DNA of 64,000 nucleotides from Rhodococcus sp. 14-2483-1-2 (GCF_002259405.1 NZ_NPFW01000008.1:124001-188000); one strand, 5' to 3'; positions 1 to 8,526 are shown, counted from the first letter of the stretch. Notes: a model not told the origin generated them from the sequence alone. Program-made: numbers and translations.

Positions 1-916
1 TCGGCTCGATGTCGACGTGAACGAACCTCCTTCCCTTGCGGTATGTGTCGAGTCCGCCGGTATGCCGGTTGGCCCAACGGTTTCCGATACCGAGCACGAA
101 GTCCGAGGCCAGCAGCGTCGCGTTGCCGTAACGGTGCGCGGTCTGCAGACCGACCATGCCTGCGGCGAGGCGGTGATCGTCCGGGATGGTGCCCCAGCCC
201 ATCAGGGTCGGGATGACCGGCACGTCGAGGATCTCGGCGAGCTGCACGAGCAAGTCGGACGCGTCGGCGTTGATGATGCCTCCGCCGGCCACGATCAACG
301 GGCGCTCGGCAGCCAGGAGCATGTCGATGGCCTTCTCTGCCTGAGCACGCGAGGCGACGGGCTTGTGCACGGGCAGCGACTGGTACGTCTCGGGATCGAA
401 GTCGATCTCGGCCAGCTGCACGTCGATGGGTAGATCGATCAGCACCGGACCGGGGCGACCGGAGCGCATCAGATGGAACGCCTGCGCGAAGGCACCGGGA
501 ACCTGAGCCGGCTCGAGCACCGTCATCGCCATCTTGGTGACGGGTGCCGCGATCGACGCGATGTCGACGGCCTGGAAGTCCTCCTTGTGCAGCCGCGCCA
601 CCGGGGCCTGGCCGGTGATGGCGAGGATCGGAATCGAGTCGGCCATGGCCGAATACAGCCCGGTGATCATGTCGGTGCCGGCCGGACCGGAGGTTCCGAT
701 GCAGATTCCGATGTTGCCCGGTGCGGCCCGGGTGAAGCCCTCCGCCATGTGCGAGGCACCTTCGACGTGGCGGGCCAGCACGTGGCGGATGCCACCGTGA
801 TTGCGCATCGCCGCGTAGAAGGGGTTGATGGCCGCACCGGGGAGACCGAATGCGGTTGTTGCACCTTCGAGTTCGAGGATCTTCACTGCGGCATCGGCCG
901 CACGCATCCTGGCCAT
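1..916 (-). CDS. gcl: Glyoxylate carboligase (tartronate-semialdehyde synthase), 3'-truncated
   Basis: ThDP-dependent enzyme that condenses two glyoxylates to tartronate semialdehyde and CO2. It runs off the left edge, so about 305 N-terminal residues are visible: the PYR domain and the first half of the central domain. The N-terminus ([42 protein letters not shown]) is nearly collinear with my memory of E. coli Gcl. Position 51 is Val in RHVEGA, where most ThDP enzymes carry the catalytic Glu; this substitution is the Gcl hallmark. The ATG at 914-916 sits one base after the glxR stop, so it is the last visible gene of the leftward operon. The product acts in the cytosol, on glyoxylate released when ureidoglycolate is cleaved. 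Confidence 0.97.
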   Translation of the reverse strand, partial: MARMRAADAAVKILELEGATTAFGLPGAAINPFYAAMRNHGGIRHVLARHVEGASHMAEGFTRAAPGNIGICIGTSGPAGTDMITGLYSAMADSIPILAITGQAPVARLHKEDFQAVDIASIAAPVTKMAMTVLEPAQVPGAFAQAFHLMRSGRPGPVLIDLPIDVQLAEIDFDPETYQSLPVHKPVASRAQAEKAIDMLLAAERPLIVAGGGIINADASDLLVQLAEILDVPVIPTLMGWGTIPDDHRLAAGMVGLQTAHRYGNATLLASDFVLGIGNRWANRHTGGLDTYRKGRRFVHVDIEP

Positions 917-917
917 G

Positions 918-1814
918 TCAGTTGTCCTTGCTTGTGGTCGGGGATCCCGAGAGCCGAGCGACGCCGCGGTACAGCGCCGAATGATCCAGGCCGCCATCGC
1001 CGTTGGCTCGGGCCGAGGCCATCAGCTGCGCCAGCACTGCGCCCATGGGAATCACGACGCCCGCCTCGCGAGCGGCCGAGGTGACGATGCCGAGATCCTT
1101 GTGGTGCAGGTCGATGCGGAACCCGGGCTCGAACGAGCGGTCGAGCATCTTCTGGGCCTTCTGGTTCAGCACGGCCGAACCGGCGAGGCCGCCGCCGAGA
1201 ACCTCGACCGACGCGGCCAGATCGACGCCGTAGGCTTCGAGGAACGCGATCGCCTCGGCGAGCACCTGGATGTTGCCTGCCACGATCAGCTGGTTGGCCG
1301 CCTTGACCGTCTGCCCGGATCCGCTGGGACCCACGTGCACGACGGTCTTGCCGACGACGTCGAGAATCGGCTTGGCCGTGGCGAAGTCGTCCGCGCTGCC
1401 ACCGACCATGATCGACAGAGTCGCGTTCTCGGCACCGGCCTGGCCACCGGAGACCGGGGCGTCGAGGATCCGGAATCCGCGTGAGGACGCGTCGGCAGCC
1501 AACGTGGCGGTGACGTCGGGACGGATGCTGGAGAAGTCGATGATCAGCGCGTCGCGTCGAGCATTGTCGAACACACCGCCTTCACCGGCGAGAACGTCCT
1601 GCACATCCGGGGAGTCGGGGACCATGATCGCGACGATGTCGGCGTCGTGGACGGCCTTGGCGATCGAGTCGGCTGCGGTGCCGCCGGCGTCGACGAGGGG
1701 ACCGGTGCGATCGGGCGTCAGGTTGTAGCCGACCACCTGGTGGCCTGCCTTGGCGAGATGAACGGACATGGGACTGCCCATGATCCCGAGGCCGATGAAT
1801 GCAATGGTGCTCAT
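918..1814 (-). CDS. glxR: 2-hydroxy-3-oxopropionate (tartronate semialdehyde) reductase
   Basis: 298 residues, full length for the beta-hydroxyacid dehydrogenase family. The N-terminal Rossmann motif is GLGIMGSPM (residues about 8-16), followed by the substrate loop [11 protein letters not shown] near 120 and the helix with the catalytic Lys ([10 protein letters not shown], near 170). It reduces tartronate semialdehyde to glycerate with NAD(P)H, the step after Gcl. It lies 9 bp after hyi and 1 bp before gcl, so the three are almost certainly co-transcribed. The symbol follows the glyoxylate-operon use; it is unrelated to the corynebacterial CRP-type regulator also called GlxR. GarR is an equally valid name. 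Confidence 0.95.
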   Translation of the reverse strand: MSTIAFIGLGIMGSPMSVHLAKAGHQVVGYNLTPDRTGPLVDAGGTAADSIAKAVHDADIVAIMVPDSPDVQDVLAGEGGVFDNARRDALIIDFSSIRPDVTATLAADASSRGFRILDAPVSGGQAGAENATLSIMVGGSADDFATAKPILDVVGKTVVHVGPSGSGQTVKAANQLIVAGNIQVLAEAIAFLEAYGVDLAASVEVLGGGLAGSAVLNQKAQKMLDRSFEPGFRIDLHHKDLGIVTSAAREAGVVIPMGAVLAQLMASARANGDGGLDHSALYRGVARLSGSPTTSKDN

Positions 1815-1823
1815 GAGAAATCC

Positions 1824-2648
1824 CTACTTGGTAGTGGTGGCCAGTTCGAGCCACGCGAACGGATCCGGCTGGGTGGCTTTGTATTCGAGTCCGACGTAGC
1901 CGTCGTAACCCCGCGCTGCGAGGCCGGCAAGTTGTCCGCCGAGGTCGAGCGATCCGGTGCCCGGTTCTCCGCGGCCGGGGGAATCGGCGATCTGTACGTG
2001 CGCGATCAGGTCGTGGTGTGCCTCGAGCGCTGCGGGAACGTCCTCTCCGTTGACGGCGAGGTGGTAGAGGTCGGCGAGCAGGCGGAGGTTGTGTACGTCC
2101 TGTTCACGGGCCACGCGGCGAATGGTCGCGACGGCTCCGGCGGCAGACTTCAACGGGTAGGCGGGTGCGCCGCTCACGGGCTCGATCAACACGACCGCAC
2201 CGATTTTCGCGGCGGCCTTCCCGGCGGCGGCCAAGTTCTCGATCGCGACCTCGTCCTGGTCGAGCGGATCGACGCCGTCGATGCGGTTTCCGTACAGGGC
2301 GTTGAACGCTGTGGTGCCGAGTTGTTCGCCGATGCCGACGGTGGCGGCGATGTTGTCTCGGAAGGCCTGCACCTGCGCTGGATCGGACAGAATCCCACGA
2401 TCGCCTGCAGGCATGTCGCCGGCCGCGAAGTTCAGCCCGGTCAGCTGTACCCCGGCATCGCGAATGGCGGACACGAATGCGGTGACATCGGCGTCCGAGG
2501 GCACCGGGCCCCCGAACGGCCACCAGAATTCGACGGCGTCGAATCCGGCATCTCGCGCGCGCTGCGGTCGATCGAGCAGAGGCACGTCGGTGAAGAGGAT
2601 GGAACAGTTGACGGTGTATCGGAGTCGAGAATCAGCAAAGATATTCAT
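1824..2648 (-). CDS. hyi: Hydroxypyruvate isomerase
   Basis: 274 residues of the xylose-isomerase-like TIM-barrel family. It interconverts hydroxypyruvate and tartronate semialdehyde, giving the glyoxylate branch a second entry. Recognisable stretches are RYTVNCSILFTDVPLLDRP at the N-terminus, FDAVEFWWPF, a metal-site segment near VVLIEPVSG (Glu ligand) and LLADLYHLAVNGED, and the C-terminal YDGYVGLEYKA. Length and motifs fit Hyi of gcl-glxR operons. It starts 12 bp after the stop of the allophanate-hydrolase-like gene upstream. The start at 2648 gives MNIFADSRLRYTVN; a shorter start is possible because Hyi proteins often begin close to LRYTVN. Confidence 0.93.
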   Translation of the reverse strand: MNIFADSRLRYTVNCSILFTDVPLLDRPQRARDAGFDAVEFWWPFGGPVPSDADVTAFVSAIRDAGVQLTGLNFAAGDMPAGDRGILSDPAQVQAFRDNIAATVGIGEQLGTTAFNALYGNRIDGVDPLDQDEVAIENLAAAGKAAAKIGAVVLIEPVSGAPAYPLKSAAGAVATIRRVAREQDVHNLRLLADLYHLAVNGEDVPAALEAHHDLIAHVQIADSPGRGEPGTGSLDLGGQLAGLAARGYDGYVGLEYKATQPDPFAWLELATTTK

Positions 2649-2660
2649 GCACAGTGCCTT

Positions 2661-3056
2661 TCAGTTCTGAGGTTGCGGCAGTCCGCGGTATCTACGCCAG
2701 CTGCCTGCGTAGGTGATGTCGGTCAGCTCGTCCGGTTGCGCATCGAGCACCCCGGGGCGCAGGCCGACGCCCAGGACCGAGCGCCCATCCTCGAGCGCCA
2801 CGACGGTGAGTTCGAGTTCCGGCGGTTCGTCCGGCAGGAATGCAGTTCGGATGTCGTCGAGAGGAATGTCGTACAGCTCGCCCTCGATGGCCGCTCCTGC
2901 GGTGTGGTCGAGCAACAGTGCCGGGAACTCGTCACGCACCGAGAAGAAGCGGTAGTTCGGGGTGGTGCGCACTGTCCCCACGAACGGGTGGGACGAGACG
3001 TTGTGGTGCAGGCTGCCGCCGCGCATCGCACCACCGTTGCAGAAAAGCTCCGTCAT
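2661..3056 (-). CDS. Stand-alone allophanate-hydrolase C-terminal-domain-like protein (GGCT fold)
   Basis: 131 residues. By eye it aligns along its whole length with the last ~120 residues of the allophanate hydrolase at 15035-16768. Shared blocks are a G-x-MRG-x-x-LHH-like N-terminus against LRGFPVHH, F-x-G-x-V-T-x-x-x-YR, GAAIEGELY against GAPISGELY, a DGR block, and C-terminal DIT-x-x-GSWRRYR against [12 protein letters not shown]. That domain has a gamma-glutamylcyclotransferase-like fold and, in AtzF-type enzymes, takes part in decarboxylating the first hydrolysis product. The ATG at 3056 was chosen because AGAGGA lies about 9 bases upstream. First gene of the leftward hyi-glxR-gcl operon. 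Its substrate is unknown; a ureide-derived N-carboxy compound is an inference. Confidence 0.8.
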   Translation of the reverse strand: MTELFCNGGAMRGGSLHHNVSSHPFVGTVRTTPNYRFFSVRDEFPALLLDHTAGAAIEGELYDIPLDDIRTAFLPDEPPELELTVVALEDGRSVLGVGLRPGVLDAQPDELTDITYAGSWRRYRGLPQPQN

Positions 3057-3104
3057 GAAGTCGTTCCTCTCGGGCTCGAACGGTCCGGACTGAAAGTCCG
3101 TCAT

Positions 3105-3122
3105 ACGGAATAACGATTCCGT
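3105..3122. promoter_or_regulatory. Perfect inverted repeat, candidate IclR-family operator
   Basis: ACGGAATAACGATTCCGT has two 7-bp arms around a 4-bp spacer. The GGAA-N8-TTCC-like layout resembles palindromes bound by IclR-family regulators. It lies about 50 bp before the start of the leftward glyoxylate operon. An IclR gene is encoded at 6502-7278 in the adjoining urate operon, so local regulation is likely but unproven. Confidence 0.6.
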
Positions 3123-3254
3123 TTTGTGGTTCGAGTGTGGCGTGCGCCACGCGGGTCTGTCAAGACCCGGGCACCCGGACCGCCCGGGCGGAACGCCCAA
3201 TACCGCAGTGCAGCAACGCTGCAGGGGCCGAAGCGAGCAGCTTCGGATCAACCC

Positions 3255-3281
3255 TTGACAGTGGATGTGATCGGTGTCACG
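3255..3281 (+). promoter_or_regulatory. -35-like TTGACA overlapping a CRP/GlxR-like site
   Basis: TTGACA sits at 3255-3260. Just downstream, TGTGATCGGTGTCACG (3266-3281) matches the actinobacterial CRP/GlxR consensus TGTGA-N6-TCACA at nine of ten fixed positions. No clear -10 is visible at 17 bp. The site lies 54 bp before the uraD start and could give cAMP-dependent (carbon-status) control of either divergent operon. Confidence 0.55.
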
Positions 3282-3290
3282 CTCATTTGG

Positions 3291-3306
3291 TGGAATCATC
3301 ATTTCG
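3291..3306. promoter_or_regulatory. Second, imperfect IclR-like operator
   Basis: TGGAATCATCATTTCG differs from the core of the 3105-3122 dyad by one base in each arm and keeps the 4-bp spacer. A further half-site, CGGAAT, follows at about 3312. It sits 29-44 bp before the uraD start, mirroring the other box near the leftward operon, so one regulator could control both directions. Confidence 0.5.
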
Positions 3307-3334
3307 TATTGCGGAATTAGGGCCAGCCGGGGTC

Positions 3335-3829
3335 GTGGCCAATCTGAACACCGCCTCCGAGACCGAAGCCGCACGCACGCTCTCGCTCTGCCTCGACGTG
3401 CCTCGCTGGGTCGAGGGAGTTCTGAGCGCCCGGCCGTTCACCGACGTGCAGGCTCTGCGCCACGCCATTCATCGCGCTGCCGCACCATTGACAACCGATG
3501 AAGTGCACCGCGCACTCGCCGTGCATCCGCGCATCGGCGAGAGACCAGACGGCGACAACGCAAGCGCTCGGCACGCGAGCAACGAGCAATCCGGCGTCGA
3601 CATCTCCGACACGACCGTCGAACAGCGGCTGAGAGCAGGAAATCTGGCCTACGAGAACCGGTTCGGGCAGGTGTTTCTGATCAGGGCCGCCGGCCGGGAT
3701 GCCCACGCAGTTCTCGATGCTCTGCACAGCAGGCTCGCCAACGACCCCGAGACCGAGGCCGTCGTCGTCGAACACGAACTGCGGGAGATCGCCGAGATTC
3801 GCGCAACAGGAAGTCTCGGCGATGCCTGA
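3335..3829 (+). CDS. uraD: 2-oxo-4-hydroxy-4-carboxy-5-ureidoimidazoline (OHCU) decarboxylase
   Basis: 164 residues. It catalyses the third step from urate to S-allantoin, decarboxylating OHCU stereospecifically. Family landmarks are the HPRIGE block near residue 68 containing the catalytic His and Glu, the SNEQSGVD segment, ENRFGQVFLIRAAGRDA, and the C-terminal VEHELREIAEIR. The GTG at 3335 was chosen because it begins just before the conserved N-terminal helix; its Shine-Dalgarno is weak. The reading frame stays open further upstream but runs through the promoter region. The last 8 bases overlap uraH. First gene of the rightward urate operon. Confidence 0.93.
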   Translation: MANLNTASETEAARTLSLCLDVPRWVEGVLSARPFTDVQALRHAIHRAAAPLTTDEVHRALAVHPRIGERPDGDNASARHASNEQSGVDISDTTVEQRLRAGNLAYENRFGQVFLIRAAGRDAHAVLDALHSRLANDPETEAVVVEHELREIAEIRATGSLGDA

Positions 3830-4160
3830 CCCGAAGAGCCATGTGACCGCCCACGTACTCGATGCGGCGAGAGGCGCTCCTGCGCAGGGTGTCTCGATCG
3901 TCCTCGCCGATCACCACGGTATCCACGTTGCCGACGCCGTCACCGATGAGCAGGGCAGGGTCGGAGCGCTCGGCCCCACCGAACTGGAACCGGGCACCTA
4001 CCGCCTCACCTTCGCAACCGGTGCTTACTTCGCGGCCCAGCACACCGAATGCTTTCACCCCGAGGTCGTCGTCACCTTCGAGATCACCGCACCCGACCAG
4101 CACTACCACATCCCACTTCTGTTGAGCCCGTTCGCTTTCACCACCTATCGAGGGAGCTAG
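3822..4160 (+). CDS. uraH: 5-hydroxyisourate hydrolase (transthyretin-like)
   Basis: 112 residues, typical for the family. It hydrolyses 5-hydroxyisourate, the uricase product, to OHCU. Signatures are the N-terminal HVTAHVLDAARGAPA with the catalytic His, the FHPEVVVTFEI strand, HYHIPLLLSPF with further active-site His residues, and the diagnostic C-terminal tetrapeptide YRGS. The ATG at 3822 overlaps the end of uraD by 8 bases, so the two are translationally coupled. The uricase gene follows after 5 bp. Confidence 0.95.
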   Translation: MPDPKSHVTAHVLDAARGAPAQGVSIVLADHHGIHVADAVTDEQGRVGALGPTELEPGTYRLTFATGAYFAAQHTECFHPEVVVTFEITAPDQHYHIPLLLSPFAFTTYRGS

Positions 4161-4165
4161 AACCC

Positions 4166-5056
4166 ATGACCATCGTGCTCGGAGCAAACCAGTACGGCAA
4201 AGCCGAATGCAGACTCGTCCGCATCGACCGCGAGACTCCTCGCCACCGCATCACCGACGTCAGCGTCACCTCGCAGCTGCGCGGCGACCTCGAGGCCGTC
4301 CACACCGAGGGCGACAACGCTCACGTCGTCGCGACCGACACTCAGAAGAACACCGTGTACGCGTTCGCGCGGGACGGCATCGGCGCGATCGAGAGCTTCG
4401 CACTTCGTCTCGGGGCGCACTTCACCGGCAGTTTCGACTGGATCACCGGTGGGCGCTGGGAAATCGAGCAGTACCAGTGGTCGCGGATCGCGAACGGTCA
4501 GGACGGCTACGACCACTCGTTCGTCAAGGCGAGTGACGAGAAGCGGAACACCATCGTCACCGTCGATGGCGAGAACATCTCCATCGTCTCCGGAATCAGC
4601 GACCTCGTGGTCCTCAGTTCGACGGCGTCGGAGTTCTGGGGATACCCGAAGGACCGGTACACCACGCTGAAGGAGACCACCGACCGAATCCTGGCCACCT
4701 CGGTCAGCGCGCGCTGGCGGTACCTCACCACCGAGCTTGATTTCGACAAGACCTTCGACGACGTCCGCTCCATCATGCTCGACGCGTTCGCCTCCACGCA
4801 TTCTCTTGCGTTGCAGCAGAGTCTGTTCCAGATGGGCAAGCAGGTTCTCGAAGCGCACCCGGAGATCGGCGAGATCAAGTTCTCGATGCCCAACATCCAC
4901 CACTTCCTCGTCGACCTCGAGCCGTTCGGACTCGACAACCCCGGTGAGGTCTTCTACGTCGCGGATCGTCCCTACGGTCTGATCGAGGCCACGGTGCAGC
5001 GCGACGATGCCCCGGACGCAGGCCGCGCCTGGGATACCGTTCCCGGATTCTGCTAG
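4166..5056 (+). CDS. uox: Urate oxidase (uricase)
   Basis: 296 residues, normal length for cofactor-free uricases made of tandem T-fold domains. It oxidises urate with O2 to 5-hydroxyisourate and H2O2. The N-terminal GANQYGKAECRL holds the catalytic Lys, and ATDTQKNTVYAFA holds the catalytic Thr and the urate-binding segment. SIVSGISDLVVLSSTASEFWGY and KFSMPNIHHFLVDL (uricase signature region) follow. No C-terminal SKL peroxisomal signal is present, as expected in bacteria. GAGGGAG precedes the ATG at 4166. Order uraD-uraH-uox and the permease behind it make urate the clear substrate. Confidence 0.97.
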   Translation: MTIVLGANQYGKAECRLVRIDRETPRHRITDVSVTSQLRGDLEAVHTEGDNAHVVATDTQKNTVYAFARDGIGAIESFALRLGAHFTGSFDWITGGRWEIEQYQWSRIANGQDGYDHSFVKASDEKRNTIVTVDGENISIVSGISDLVVLSSTASEFWGYPKDRYTTLKETTDRILATSVSARWRYLTTELDFDKTFDDVRSIMLDAFASTHSLALQQSLFQMGKQVLEAHPEIGEIKFSMPNIHHFLVDLEPFGLDNPGEVFYVADRPYGLIEATVQRDDAPDAGRAWDTVPGFC

Positions 5057-5066
5057 GAGCGCCGCC

Positions 5067-6470
5067 GTGAAACTGACGACCCCGAAGCTGACTAAACGCA
5101 CTCATGCGCCGCACGATCCCGCCCGTCCCGAGGACGAGCGGTTGTCGATCGGCAGGTCGTATCTCTATGGATTGCAGCACATCCTGACGATGTACGGCGG
5201 CGTCATCGCACCACCCCTGATCGTCGGTGGCGCAGCGGGACTGACCGGAACCGAGATCGCCCTGTTGGTCTCGGCCGCATTGTTCGTCAGTGGAGCGGCC
5301 ACCCTGCTGCAAACATTGGGAGTGCCGTATTTCGGTGCAAAACTTCCTTTGGTGCAGGGTATTTCGTTCGCTTCGGTGTCGACGATGGTGGCCATCGCGA
5401 GCGGGCCGGGTGGACTGAACTCGGTGTTCGGTGCCATCATCGCCGCCGGTGCCATCGGCATCCTCATCACCCCGTTCTTCAGCAAGATCGTGCGCTTCTT
5501 CCCACCGGTGGTGACCGGCACGATCATCACCGTCATCGGCATCTCGCTACTGCCCGTTGCGGTTCGGTGGGCCATGGGCGGTGATCAGCAGGCCGCCGAC
5601 TGGGGCTCGATGTCCAACATCGGGCTCGCGGCGTTCAGCCTCGTGGTGGTGCTGCTCGTCAGTCGACTGGTGCAGGGCACGCTCTCGCGCCTGTCCATTC
5701 TGATCGGCATCATCGTCGGAACCCTGTTCGCGGTCCTCGTCGGTAAGGCCGACTTCTCCGGTGTGAGCGACGGTGCCATCTTCAGCTTCCCCGAGCCGTT
5801 CGCATTCGGAGCGCCGACGTTCCAGGTGGCGGCCATCATGTCGATGGTCGTCGTCATCCTGGTGATCATGACCGAGACCACCGCGGACATCCTGGCCGTC
5901 GGCGAGATCGTCGGCACCGACGTCGATGCCAGACGCGTCGGCGACGGGCTGCGCGCAGACATGGTGGCCACCACCATCGCTCCCGTGTTCGGCACCTTCC
6001 CGGCCAGTGCGTTCGCCCAGAACGTCGGCCTGGTGGCCGTCACCGGAATCAAGAGTCGCTACGTCGTCGCGGCCGGCGGCTCGGTGCTGCTGTTCCTCGG
6101 ACTCTTTCCCATCCTCGGGCTGGTGGTGGCATCGGTTCCGCTGCCGGTGCTCGGCGGGGCAGGCATCGTGCTGTTCGGCTCGGTGGCCGCCAGCGGCATC
6201 AGGACGCTCTCCAAGGTCGAGTTCGACGGCAACCTCAACCTCGTCATCGTGGCGGTGGCGATCGGCTTCGGCGTCATCCCCATCGCGGTGCCGGGCTTCT
6301 ACGCAGCGTTCCCCGACTGGGTCCACGTGGTACTCGACTCGGGCATCAGCGCCGCGAGCATCGTTGCCGTCGTGCTGAACATCCTGTTCAACGTCGTCAC
6401 GATCGGCCAGAAACCCTCGCCCTCGGTGGTGACCGCTGCACCACCGGTGGCGACGCGGCATCACCAGTAG
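5067..6470 (+). CDS. NCS2-family nucleobase (urate/xanthine) permease
   Basis: 467 residues with about 12-14 hydrophobic segments. The NCS2 signatures are visible: QHILTMYGGVIAPPL in the first helices, VQGISFASVSTM, the long FFPPVVTGTIITVIGISLLPV, and TETTADILAVGEIVG with the substrate-site acidic residue. It should import urate or xanthine with a cation across the inner membrane. The GTG at 5067 was chosen because AGGAG lies 8 bases upstream; it begins 10 bp after uricase. Homologues are PucK/UacT-like. Xanthine against urate specificity cannot be settled by eye, but the neighbours favour urate. Confidence 0.9.
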   Translation: MKLTTPKLTKRTHAPHDPARPEDERLSIGRSYLYGLQHILTMYGGVIAPPLIVGGAAGLTGTEIALLVSAALFVSGAATLLQTLGVPYFGAKLPLVQGISFASVSTMVAIASGPGGLNSVFGAIIAAGAIGILITPFFSKIVRFFPPVVTGTIITVIGISLLPVAVRWAMGGDQQAADWGSMSNIGLAAFSLVVVLLVSRLVQGTLSRLSILIGIIVGTLFAVLVGKADFSGVSDGAIFSFPEPFAFGAPTFQVAAIMSMVVVILVIMTETTADILAVGEIVGTDVDARRVGDGLRADMVATTIAPVFGTFPASAFAQNVGLVAVTGIKSRYVVAAGGSVLLFLGLFPILGLVVASVPLPVLGGAGIVLFGSVAASGIRTLSKVEFDGNLNLVIVAVAIGFGVIPIAVPGFYAAFPDWVHVVLDSGISAASIVAVVLNILFNVVTIGQKPSPSVVTAAPPVATRHHQ

Positions 6471-6501
6471 TGTTCTATCGAGATCGGTAGGAGCTACGAG
6501 C

Positions 6502-7278
6502 ATGCGAGGTGGGACTGTGGCGGCAGGTGGCGGGGTGCAGTCCGTGGAGCGCGCGTTCGAGCTGCTCGACATCATGGCCGCCTCGGGAGGATCCATCGGG
6601 ATCAGCGAACTGGCCGAGGGTACCGATCTGCCGATGCCGACCGTGCACCGACTGATCGGGACCCTCGTGTCTCTCGGCTACGTCAGGCGACTGCCGTCCC
6701 GTCGATACGCATTGGGCACCAAACTCATTCGCCTGGGTGACAGCGCAAGCAAGCTGATCGGCGGATGGGCGAAGCCGTACCTCGCCGAGCTGGTCCGGAT
6801 AACCCACGAGACGTCGAACATGGCCTTCCTCGAGGACGACATGGCGGTCTACGTGGCGCAGGTGCCGTCCGAACACGCGATGCGGATGTTCAACGAGGTG
6901 GGCCAGCGCGTCCTGCCGCATTCCACCGGCGTCGGCAAGGCACTGCTGTCGCAGTTGGACGACGACGCCGTCCGCGCCATAGTCGGCAGGCTCGGCATGG
7001 CCGCTCGTACCGTCAACACCATCACCACCCTCGACGCACTGCTGGCGGACCTCGCGACGATCCGCGAACGCGGCTACGCCATCGACGACGGTGAGCAGGA
7101 AGTGGGAGTGCGCTGCTTCGCCGTACCGGTGCTCGGTGCGCCGACGCTCACAGCGATGTCCATCGCCGGGCCCACCGCCCGGGTCACGCTGGAGTCGGCC
7201 GAGCAGTTCGTACCCCTGCTGATCTCGGCCGCCGAGCGACTGGCGAAAGACCTGGCGGGCAACGTTCCAGCGCCCTAA
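6502..7278 (+). CDS. IclR-family transcriptional regulator of the urate/glyoxylate genes
   Basis: 258 residues. The N-terminal winged HTH (about 15-75) contains VERAFELLDIMAASGG, ISELAEGTDLPMPTVHRLI and LGYVRRLPSRRYALGTKLI. The C-terminal GAF-like effector domain includes HSTGVGKALLSQL and the family segment GYAIDDGEQEVGVRCFAVPV. TAGGAG precedes the ATG. It is the fifth gene of the urate operon and probably binds the GGAA-N8-TTCC dyads at 3105 and 3291. AllR, the IclR-type allantoin/glyoxylate repressor of enterobacteria, is a functional analogue; effector identity here is inference. The last 4 bases overlap the convergent gene on the other strand. Confidence 0.9.
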   Translation: MRGGTVAAGGGVQSVERAFELLDIMAASGGSIGISELAEGTDLPMPTVHRLIGTLVSLGYVRRLPSRRYALGTKLIRLGDSASKLIGGWAKPYLAELVRITHETSNMAFLEDDMAVYVAQVPSEHAMRMFNEVGQRVLPHSTGVGKALLSQLDDDAVRAIVGRLGMAARTVNTITTLDALLADLATIRERGYAIDDGEQEVGVRCFAVPVLGAPTLTAMSIAGPTARVTLESAEQFVPLLISAAERLAKDLAGNVPAP

Positions 7279-8093
7279 TCCTTCAATACTCGCGCGTCGC
7301 GAGCGAAGGACTCGACCTGCTCGGTCAACCACACGTGCGCCGGAACCGCTCCGCCGAGTAGTTCGCGGGCCAACGACGGGGAATCCCCGATCGGCACGTC
7401 GCTGCCGGCGATGATGATGTTGCCGTAGCGCCTGCCTTTGAGCATCGCCGGATCGGCGACGATCGCCAGATGCGGAAAGACGCTGCGAAGAGTCGCCGCC
7501 TCCTGCTTCGCGAGCGAGAGATCGCGTCGGTCACCGCAATTGACGACGTACATGCCGCCGGGCGAGAGGACGCGTCGAACATGCGCGGTGAACTCGGCAG
7601 TCAGTAGCGGCTCCGGAGTGACCGCTCCCGCGAACACATCTCGCACGATCAGGTCCCGACTGTTCTCGTTGAGCGTCTCGGTGACGGCCCGTGCCTCACC
7701 GACGCGGATGCGAAGCAGCGGTGCACGCGGTAGGTCGAACCATTCGCGCACCAGCTCCGAAAGCTTGCCGTCGAGCTCCACCACCACCTGACGTGCACCG
7801 GGGAATTCGGCGGTGAACGAGCGGGCCAGGGTGCACGCCCCGCCCCCGAGATGGAGCGCCCGCAGCGGAAAAGTCGAATCCCACTGCGCTCGAACCAGTC
7901 CCGAGATCCACCGCATGTACTCGAACTCGAGCACGGTGGGGTCGTTCATGTCGATGTGCGAGCTGGGGACGTCGTTGACGTTGACGACCCAGCCGTCGTC
8001 GGAGAATGCGTCACGGACCAATTCACAGGTGCCCGAATCGATTTCGAACAGACCGGGCTTCAGGCCCCCGGCGGACTCCCGCTTCCTACCCAT
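7275..8093 (-). CDS. Spermidine-synthase-like SAM-binding protein
   Basis: 272 residues with a Rossmann methyltransferase/aminopropyltransferase-like core. Motifs are a glycine-rich AdoMet-type loop LHLGGGACTLARSF near 98, an acidic VVVELD at the end of the next strand, and VRDVFAGAVTP near 150. These resemble spermidine-synthase-like proteins of actinobacteria that have no demonstrated polyamine activity. It lacks the N-terminal spermidine-synthase tetramerisation part. It is last in the leftward operon TetR-SDR-cupin-this gene, overlapping the cupin gene by 8 bases and the convergent iclR by 4. Function not assigned. Confidence 0.75.
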   Translation of the reverse strand: MGRKRESAGGLKPGLFEIDSGTCELVRDAFSDDGWVVNVNDVPSSHIDMNDPTVLEFEYMRWISGLVRAQWDSTFPLRALHLGGGACTLARSFTAEFPGARQVVVELDGKLSELVREWFDLPRAPLLRIRVGEARAVTETLNENSRDLIVRDVFAGAVTPEPLLTAEFTAHVRRVLSPGGMYVVNCGDRRDLSLAKQEAATLRSVFPHLAIVADPAMLKGRRYGNIIIAGSDVPIGDSPSLARELLGGAVPAHVWLTEQVESFARDARVLKD

Positions 8094-8526
8094 GGGAGTC
8101 CTCGAGCCGGAAGTCCTCGAAATCGAATCCCGGGGTGACGGTGCAGCTGACCAGACTCGGCTCGTCGCCCATCGGACGCGCCCGCTGCCACACCGACGGT
8201 GGCACGATCTGCTGCGGCGACTGCGGTCCGACCAGCAGCGAGGTCACGGTGCCCGGCTCGTCGCCGGCCCCACCGAGGTCGAGCTGCACCGGACTACCGC
8301 GGTGATACAGCCACATCTCGGTGCCGCGGACGGTGTGCCACGCCGATTGTCGACCGGGCATGAGCAGGAACAGGATCGCCGTGCCTGCCGCCCGCGGGCC
8401 GGGATAACCGTCGGGCAGAGATGTCTGTGGGATCGTGACCTCGCTGCGCCAGGTCTCGCGGAACCACCCACCCTCGGGATGGGGTGCGAGGTCCAGGCTC
8501 AGAGCCCAGTCGGGCAGCGACGTCAT
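8086..8526 (-). CDS. DUF985-type cupin protein
   Basis: 146 residues. The pattern LDLAPHPEGGWFRETWRS at the N-terminus, then TAILFLLMPGRQSAWHTVRGTEMWLYHRGSPVQL, matches the DUF985 cupin family, a single beta-barrel with an unknown small-molecule role. Metal-type residues (H in WHTV, E in TEMW) lie in the first cupin motif. A longer in-frame extension to 8595 exists, but the ATG at 8526 begins exactly at the conserved N-terminus. It starts 14 bp after the SDR gene and overlaps the next gene by 8 bases, so it belongs to the TetR-led operon. Confidence 0.8.
   Translation of the reverse strand: MTSLPDWALSLDLAPHPEGGWFRETWRSEVTIPQTSLPDGYPGPRAAGTAILFLLMPGRQSAWHTVRGTEMWLYHRGSPVQLDLGGAGDEPGTVTSLLVGPQSPQQIVPPSVWQRARPMGDEPSLVSCTVTPGFDFEDFRLEDSHG

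Noticed and set aside
1647..3113. Long rightward open frame (488 codons) across glxR, hyi and the GGCT-like gene
   Set aside because: It is antisense to three confidently recognised genes, has no recognisable domain, and its composition (Arg, Gly, Val rich) is a GC-codon shadow.
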